Assembly (NCBI GenBank): GCA_016721425.1 | Contig: JADKID010000009.1 | Coordinates: forward strand, 62,001-126,000 | From: Bryobacterales bacterium | GTDB lineage: Bacteria > Acidobacteriota > Terriglobia > Bryobacterales > Bryobacteraceae | Direction of reading: 5' to 3' | Length of the DNA: 64,000 nt | Shown: positions 59,059-64,000 of the stretch, piece by piece | Layout of the letters: each line of letters starts with the position of its first letter | How positions within the stretch are numbered: the first letter of the stretch is position 1 | Made by a program: the position numbers and the translations under genes | The notes under the pieces: generated by a model | Database searches by the model: none | What the model was told of the DNA's origin: nothing | The model's input: only the letters and a program-made list of their open reading frames with translations

Positions 59059-61694
59059 GTTTCCCGAACGATCCGCACCGGCCCCAGCAGGCCGCTTACC
59101 GCGTCCCCGTGCGAGAACGAATCCGGCCATCGGGCATACGCCGTATTGGTGACATCGATCCAGATCTCGTTCTTCCCTGCCTTCGCCGCAGACGTGATGT
59201 CCCACAGATACGGCGGGTGGATCCGCGTCCCGATGCGCTGCCCGTTCACATACAAATCAGCCACCTCCTCCACCCTCCCGGCGTCGAGGCCGATGGCGCC
59301 GCCCACTTCCTTCAGCTCAAACGCGCCCCGATAACGGACGGTCCCCGCGTATGAGCTCATTCCCGGCCAAGTCCGCCAATCCTGCAAGGCGGTGCGCGGC
59401 CCGATCCGTTCGAACTTTTCGCCCGTATCATCCATAGCTTTGCTGAGCTCCCACTCCGCTGCCACCGGCTCGGACCAGCGATATGCCGGCATGCGGTTCA
59501 CTTTGGGCGGAGTAGCCGTCAGGTGGAGAGCCCAGAGGCCATACGCGGGAATCCGAACATCAATCGCCAACCCGCTGCCTGCCCGCGCATAGGCGACTTT
59601 GAAACGCTGCCCGGTGGACACATCGAGCAACGCAGCATGGGGCGGCGACTCGCGGAGCTTCACTCGCACCGCCACCTCACCTTGTAGCGAGCGATTATGC
59701 AGCAGCAACCAATCGCCGTCCTTTCCCTTGCGGAGCGCCACCATCAAGGAGGGATCAGTTCTGCTGAGCTGAATATTGCGCTGGCCAACCTGGGCGGGCA
59801 GTTCCGGAGTCGTCGTCAGGACCACATTCTTCGCAGTCTTCAGCTGGATGACGGCCAGCCTTACCGCCTCATCTTCCCGCCCATCCACGGACGCAACCGG
59901 CCACGCCTCCAGCACGACGACGCGCACACCGACTCTGGCCAATTCCACCAGGCGTTCGGCCACGTAAGCCGGCACATACTGCACGGATGGAAGGATCACG
60001 GAGCGCAAGGCCTGGCCGTTGACCCGCCATGCACCGCCGCCCACATCAAGCTTCTGCTGCAGCGCCTCATACGGCAGCACCACGGATGAGACCTGATTCG
60101 TCTCCAGCGTCCGGACGACGGGGCCCACGTTTTGCGCCTGGCCCACCCACGCCGACTCTGCCGTGTAGAGAACGGCGGCATCGTAGACAGCGTCGGTACT
60201 CGCAACCACCTGCTGAATCACGGCGAACTGCCGGGTCCATTCTCCGTAATGCCGCCACTGCGGGTTGCCGCTCATGCGGTTGAAGTGCGCTGGACAGTCC
60301 GGATCGTTGTACTTCATCGTGAAGGCGTGCGGCGAGATCACGGCGATGCCGTTGACGATATGCCAATCGCCCACCCACTTGAGCATGCGCATCCCCTGGC
60401 TCCACCCGTAAGCGCCGAAGGCCTCTGAGAAGATCTCGCGCGTCCCCTGGAGTAGGGCCGCCCCACGCGCCATGGCCGGCAGACCAAACTGGAAATGCTC
60501 CTGATCCCACTTCGTGCCGCCGCGAGGCTGCCATGCCACATGGCCGGCATCCACGCCGGGCATCACCTGATAGCCCACGACATCGATGCCGGGCATATCA
60601 AGGTACCTAATGCTGCGGAACCAGTGCCCTGGCCCATAGCCGAGCTGGTGATCGGCATGATTGTCCTCCACCAGGTGGCCGATGAAACGGACACCGTGGC
60701 GGCGGCACCATTCCTGCTGCGGCTGAAAAAAGTGCTCAGCAAAAGCGCGCGAGCAGACATCCATGAAATCGAATCGGACCTGCCGCCCGCGAGGCCCAAG
60801 GTCGTACCACAGCGCCGGAAGCCACGGGACCAGGTCGTACTGCTTCCAACGCCGGAATGTAGCAGCCAGTACGGGAGACCACGGCATGGGCATCCCGGGC
60901 GTGCCGGGCAGGCTCTCGTATGATGTGACATTCCGGAAGCCCGTCTCGTCGCTGAAGAAACCCTGAATCGTCTTGCCGAAATGCGCCTCGAAGTGCCGGA
61001 ACGTCTCGTCGTGCGTCAGGCGGAGAAACTCCGCCGTGGCCGCCGGGTTCATCACGTCGATCATGTTCTTCATCGTCCAGCCCGGCGCTGGTTCATGAAC
61101 CCGGACGACGCTCCAGACGATCCGCCATTCGCCCTCCGGCTTCCTCCATCGCACCTTGGTGGAGCCGTCCTTGGGGGTGACGTCCACCGGGTCCTGCCGC
61201 CTGCCAATGGCCGCGGCCGATAGCAGGCGCTCGCCGGACTGCAGTGGGGCGGGTATCTCCCACTCACCGGCGGCTGCCGGACCGTCCAACGCGATGGATC
61301 GCCCTTCCACCGTGTGCAGAGCGAATTCGGGATGGTTCTGGACGACCCTTCCGCCGGCCACCCCGCTCGGGTACATCCACTCGTCGAAGATCCACACCGA
61401 GAGCCCCAAGCGCTGGGCCTCGTCCAGGGCTGCGCCTAGATCGGACCACCATCGCGGCCCCAGGTAGTCGGGATGGGGACGCGACTCCCACACGAATCCG
61501 GTATTGCCTGAGTCCGAGACCTCGCGGACCGCCTTGCGGATCACTTCCTCAGGCTGTCCCTGGGTCCACAGCAACGGGACCAGGGGGGCCCGCGGAATCC
61601 GGTTCTCCGTCTGCATCTTCGCGCCATGCCGCGTCTCCTGCGCGAACCCCGCCGTCGCCGCTGCGCCCAATAAGCTCCGCCGTGTCAGTTGCAT
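59043..61694 (-). CDS. Exported GH106-like alpha-L-rhamnosidase family protein
   Basis: 883 aa from ATG 61694 (MQLTRRSLLGAAATAGFAQ, a twin-arginine signal; an ATG 12 bp earlier is in frame). The large central region (about 40-600) reads as a TIM-barrel glycosidase of the GH106 type (LSVWIFDEWMYPSG, IQGFFSDETGF, RFIGHLVEDN, IFSEAFGAYGWS), with Glu/Asp residues in the last three as catalytic candidates. The C-terminal ~150 residues form a galactose-binding-like beta sandwich (YRGAFELKEVGG, ADLYVNGQRIG, WDITSAAKAGKNEIWIDV). Likely removes rhamnose from plant or bacterial glycans outside the cytoplasm. 8 bp downstream of the PIG-L gene. Confidence 0.82.
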   Translation of the reverse strand: MQLTRRSLLGAAATAGFAQETRHGAKMQTENRIPRAPLVPLLWTQGQPEEVIRKAVREVSDSGNTGFVWESRPHPDYLGPRWWSDLGAALDEAQRLGLSVWIFDEWMYPSGVAGGRVVQNHPEFALHTVEGRSIALDGPAAAGEWEIPAPLQSGERLLSAAAIGRRQDPVDVTPKDGSTKVRWRKPEGEWRIVWSVVRVHEPAPGWTMKNMIDVMNPAATAEFLRLTHDETFRHFEAHFGKTIQGFFSDETGFRNVTSYESLPGTPGMPMPWSPVLAATFRRWKQYDLVPWLPALWYDLGPRGRQVRFDFMDVCSRAFAEHFFQPQQEWCRRHGVRFIGHLVEDNHADHQLGYGPGHWFRSIRYLDMPGIDVVGYQVMPGVDAGHVAWQPRGGTKWDQEHFQFGLPAMARGAALLQGTREIFSEAFGAYGWSQGMRMLKWVGDWHIVNGIAVISPHAFTMKYNDPDCPAHFNRMSGNPQWRHYGEWTRQFAVIQQVVASTDAVYDAAVLYTAESAWVGQAQNVGPVVRTLETNQVSSVVLPYEALQQKLDVGGGAWRVNGQALRSVILPSVQYVPAYVAERLVELARVGVRVVVLEAWPVASVDGREDEAVRLAVIQLKTAKNVVLTTTPELPAQVGQRNIQLSRTDPSLMVALRKGKDGDWLLLHNRSLQGEVAVRVKLRESPPHAALLDVSTGQRFKVAYARAGSGLAIDVRIPAYGLWALHLTATPPKVNRMPAYRWSEPVAAEWELSKAMDDTGEKFERIGPRTALQDWRTWPGMSSYAGTVRYRGAFELKEVGGAIGLDAGRVEEVADLYVNGQRIGTRIHPPYLWDITSAAKAGKNEIWIDVTNTAYARWPDSFSHGDAVSGLLGPVRIVRETASSS

Positions 61695-61702
61695 GGACCC
61701 TC

Positions 61703-62521
61703 TCAAAACTGGTTGAAGTCGGTCGCCCAGCGGAACGCTTCCACATGCCGGCCATTCCGCCTGAGGATCATCCCTTCCAACTCCGCGCGCGCCTTGCTCT
61801 TGTCCGCTGGCGTCCAGGTCGGACTGTACTTGTGGACCCCGGGTTCAAACTGCGACACATGCGCCAGCCCGGCCTCCAACTTCTTCTCCAGCACTGGCTC
61901 GATGTCCACGTAGAGATTGGCATCCTTCTCCAGAACGTAAAAGAACAGATAAGCCGGCACGCGCCACGGCTCCAGCCCCAACTGCAGCTTGTGATTCGGG
62001 AAGTACAGGTGCCACTCCGCCGCACGGATGGCGTCCAACGTGTTCATCGCCGCCATTCGATGGTCCGACTTGTGCCAGCGCACCGAATCCGCGCCCGGGT
62101 CCACCGTCATCACAATGTCCGGACGGTATCGGCGAATGACCTCCGTGGCCTGTTCCACCAGCCTCCTGCTGTCTACGTACTCCAGCATTCCATCGTGGTG
62201 GCCCAGCCAGATCAGATTCTCCTTGGGGATGCCGATGACACGGTTGCCTTCCTCTTCCTCGGCTTTCCGGATCCGCGCCAGCCGCTCGCTAGTCATCTCC
62301 GGGTCATACGACCCTTTGTCGTCATTGGTGTAGATCACCACCCGCACCGTGTTGCCCTGCTGCACCAGCCGGGCCAGAGTGCCGCCGCAACAAAAAGCGT
62401 CGTCATCCGGGTGCGGCGTAAACAACAACACCGCCTTGCCCCGGATGTCCTCAATCCGCGGCACGCTTTGCCCATAGAGACCAACGGCCAAGGCGAGACA
62501 GATACCAAGTCTAGTGACCAT
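61703..62521 (-). CDS. Exported PIG-L family deacetylase (LmbE-like)
   Basis: 272 aa from ATG 62521, giving a signal peptide (MVTRLGICLALAVGLYGQ). TPHPDDDAFCCGG is the zinc/catalytic HPDD motif, and WHKSDHRMAA holds the third metal His. VIYTNDDKGSYDP and IGIPKENLIWLGHHDG are typical of acidobacterial PIG-L proteins (segments). Removes N-acetyl groups from GlcNAc-type sugars or related N-acyl compounds. In an operon with the rhamnosidase-like gene, suggesting glycan processing. Confidence 0.9.
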   Translation of the reverse strand: MVTRLGICLALAVGLYGQSVPRIEDIRGKAVLLFTPHPDDDAFCCGGTLARLVQQGNTVRVVIYTNDDKGSYDPEMTSERLARIRKAEEEEGNRVIGIPKENLIWLGHHDGMLEYVDSRRLVEQATEVIRRYRPDIVMTVDPGADSVRWHKSDHRMAAMNTLDAIRAAEWHLYFPNHKLQLGLEPWRVPAYLFFYVLEKDANLYVDIEPVLEKKLEAGLAHVSQFEPGVHKYSPTWTPADKSKARAELEGMILRRNGRHVEAFRWATDFNQF

Positions 62522-62791
62522 GGAATTCAGAATACGCGACCACACAACTTCGCACGTTGCCGGCGCTGAAGACGTGCGGCCCATCGCACGCTACTCCGGC
62601 GAAGGCGACGGACCTAGCCGCGGCCAGCGAGCTTTGGCCCAGCTGTCCTTCCAGCGCTGATCCGGCTTTGTGCGGCACGGGACGGCTCGTGGGACGGGGC
62701 AAACTGGAGCGGAAGGCATCGGCGCAAAAGGCCTGCCAGCCGCCAGCGAAGAAAGCCCTGATGTTTTGGAACGGTTCGGACGATAGACAGA
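62522..62791. other. 270 bp without a confident gene
   Basis: Upstream region of the PIG-L operon, expected to hold its promoter. A minus-strand frame ending at 62511 (SVAFAGVACDGPHVFSAG) faintly recalls a beta-propeller repeat, but has no start signal and is probably not translated. No clear -35/-10 pair recognised. Confidence 0.4.
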
Positions 62792-63019
62792 GTGATGTTG
62801 ATGAGCGAGGCCGAAGTATCGATGCTGAGCGAGGCCGAAGTCATCGGCCTGCGGATAGAAACCCGCGCGTGGAGCAGAGAGATCCGGCGGTGCATGATCG
62901 AGCTGGTGAACAACCGGATTGCCAAGCGGATCACGCACGAAGAGTACATTGCCAGCCGGGCCGCTGCCTTGGACGAACGCGCCGAGTGTGACCGCAGAAC
63001 CGCGCTACTCAACCGGTAA
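62792..63019 (+). CDS. Small protein, unknown, possibly SHOCT-like tail
   Basis: Up to 75 aa (GTG 62792; ATG at 62795 and 62801 also in frame). The start contains an internal repeat, MSEAEV and MLSEAEV, from a 16-bp direct repeat at 62802 and 62826. The end, NNRIAKRITHEEYIASRAAALDE, resembles the helix-turn-helix of short SHOCT domains (in part). No clear ribosome site. Coding status uncertain. Confidence 0.4.
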   Translation: MMLMSEAEVSMLSEAEVIGLRIETRAWSREIRRCMIELVNNRIAKRITHEEYIASRAAALDERAECDRRTALLNR

Positions 63020-63213
63020 CCCCGGCGACCACTCGATGGTTCCACTGTCCTATCCTGCCGTCCCGCGCCCTACGAATCGCCCTGCGAAGCTGAGGGTGAA
63101 GGCGAGGGGCATGATAGAATTTCCGTTTCCGGAGATTCCGGCCTGATGGGTGGATTCGATAGGGCCTCTCCGGCATGGCGGCAGGCAGTCTTGGGCAGCA
63201 ACGAGGTATCAGC

Positions 63214-64000
63214 GTGCGGCGATCTGTGTTGGTGAGCTTCTGTGCGGGGATGCTGGGTTGCTGCACGGCATTGTGGGGACAATCGGCGACAACCGGAGCG
63301 TTGGAAGGCGCCGTGCGGGATTCGGCCGGCGCAGCCGTGGCGGGGGCATTGGTGACGTTGGTAAATCCGGCGACGGATCAGACACAGCGCGCAGTCTCCG
63401 ATGAACGCGGGGGCTACCGGTATTCGATGCTCACGCCGGCGACATACAGCGTGACGATCGGGGCGGCAGGGTTCAAAACGGCCCGGCTGGATCAGTTGAC
63501 CGTGAGTATCTCCGAAGTGCCGATCCTGGACGCCGTGCTGGAACCGGGCGACCCCGCTGAGACGATGGCATGCCAGTGCAAGCTCAACACCTCCGCGCCC
63601 TCCACCGGCACGCTCGTGGACCAGAAGACGATCACGGCCGTACCTCTCAACACGCGAAATTTTACGCAGGTGCTTTCGATGTCGTCAGGTTCGGCCGCCG
63701 ACGTGAATAACGCTGGGACTTTGGGCCGGGGCACCTCCAGCGTAAACGTCAACGGGAATACCACCGCCGGAGCCTATACAATCGACGGAGCGTACTCACC
63801 CAGCACCGTGCCGAATCCGGACACGATCTCCGAGTTCAAAATTCAGACCTCACAATACGACGCCGGGTTCGGCGCCATGGTGCCGAGCACCAATCTCATG
63901 ACGCGCCATGGGCAGAACGACGTGCACGGCAATCTCTGGGAGTTCCTGCGGAACGACGTGCTCAACGCCAACGCCTTCTTCCGCAACGCAACCGGCCAGC
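63214..64000 (+). CDS. Oar-like TonB-dependent receptor (5' part, continues past window)
   Basis: 262 codons visible. GTG 63214 is chosen because GAGGT lies about 7 nt upstream and it begins a signal peptide (VRRSVLVSFCAGMLGCCTALWGQ); ATG 63175 adds residues with no ribosome site. Carboxypeptidase-regulatory-like domain (about 28-105; GALEGAVRDSAGAAVAGALV, then YRYSMLTPATYSVTIG). Plug domain begins VDQKTITAVPLNTRNFTQVL and includes VNVNGNTTAGAYTIDG and LMTRHGQNDVHGNLWEFLRND (segments), the latter diagnostic of Oar-like receptors. Outer-membrane uptake; ligand unknown. Confidence 0.9.
   Translation, partial: MRRSVLVSFCAGMLGCCTALWGQSATTGALEGAVRDSAGAAVAGALVTLVNPATDQTQRAVSDERGGYRYSMLTPATYSVTIGAAGFKTARLDQLTVSISEVPILDAVLEPGDPAETMACQCKLNTSAPSTGTLVDQKTITAVPLNTRNFTQVLSMSSGSAADVNNAGTLGRGTSSVNVNGNTTAGAYTIDGAYSPSTVPNPDTISEFKIQTSQYDAGFGAMVPSTNLMTRHGQNDVHGNLWEFLRNDVLNANAFFRNATGQ

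Noticed and set aside
62511..62702. 63-codon minus-strand frame with propeller-like SVAFAGVACDG
   Set aside because: No ribosome site, overlaps the PIG-L start and has only a faint resemblance to propeller repeats.

Overview
The window looks like chromosome of a high-GC Acidobacteriota, most likely of the Bryobacterales/Solibacter group. This is inferred from gene content, not from a marker gene. It has three Oar-like TonB-dependent receptors with an N-terminal carboxypeptidase-regulatory-like domain (two cut by the window ends), many lipid- or Tat-type exported hydrolases and sugar enzymes, ACS-type sugar-acid transport, a CarD regulator, PilZ proteins and GT-rich, GC-rich coding. Coding density is high. 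I see no tRNA, rRNA, CRISPR array, insertion sequence or phage gene.

Layout. 1-5145 (minus): exported sugar isomerase, MFS sugar-acid transporter, TonB receptor. 5213-11328 (plus): beta-lactamase-fold hydrolase, exported toroid-like protein, second exported TIM-barrel isomerase, CarD, enolase-superfamily sugar-acid dehydratase. 11359-12732 (minus): ferredoxin/flavin-disulfide-reductase fusion. 12941-13791: two small unknown proteins. 13961-18277 and 22234-24704 hold two copies of one unusual module: a zinc-ribbon protein with a long Pro/Ala-rich region followed by a TPR protein. The two copies share an identical 12-bp box exactly 72 bp upstream of their start codons. Between them lies an ACAD10/11-like operon (kinase, histidine phosphatase, acyl-CoA dehydrogenase) plus an SDR. 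24707-26749 is a pseudouridine synthase with a 105-bp-periodic RG/DRP-rich N-terminus.

26746-28360 (minus): ECF sigma factor, putative anti-sigma protein, small secretin-N-domain-like exported protein. 28400-30489: class A beta-lactamase-like enzyme, then CrcB, DUF190 and DUF1697 proteins. 30506-37781: GH10 xylanase, a frameshifted LolD-type ABC ATPase, two tandem PilZ-DnaJ-winged-helix proteins, a parvulin, an MsbA-like exporter. 37830-46022: methyltransferase, GNAT, Gfo/Idh/MocA oxidoreductase, complete Oar-like receptor, hydroxypyruvate-isomerase-like protein. 46171-54899 (minus): purine permease, polysaccharide deacetylase, cyclase, small protein, exported TenA-like protein, family 5 uracil-DNA glycosylase, M1 metallopeptidase, HEAT/VWA-like protein. 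55068-58840 (plus): exported DegT-type protein, ceramidase-like hydrolase, HGSNAT-like membrane acyltransferase. 59043-62521 (minus): GH106-like rhamnosidase and PIG-L deacetylase, with what looks like a folC 3' remnant beside them. 63214-end: a third Oar-like receptor.

The genes suggest a soil saprotroph that takes up plant or microbial polysaccharide and sugar-acid fragments (xylanase, rhamnosidase, deacetylases, TonB receptors, MFS, dehydratase and isomerases). The best candidate for something undescribed is the duplicated zinc-ribbon/TPR module with its shared upstream box. The PilZ-J-winged-helix pair is second.
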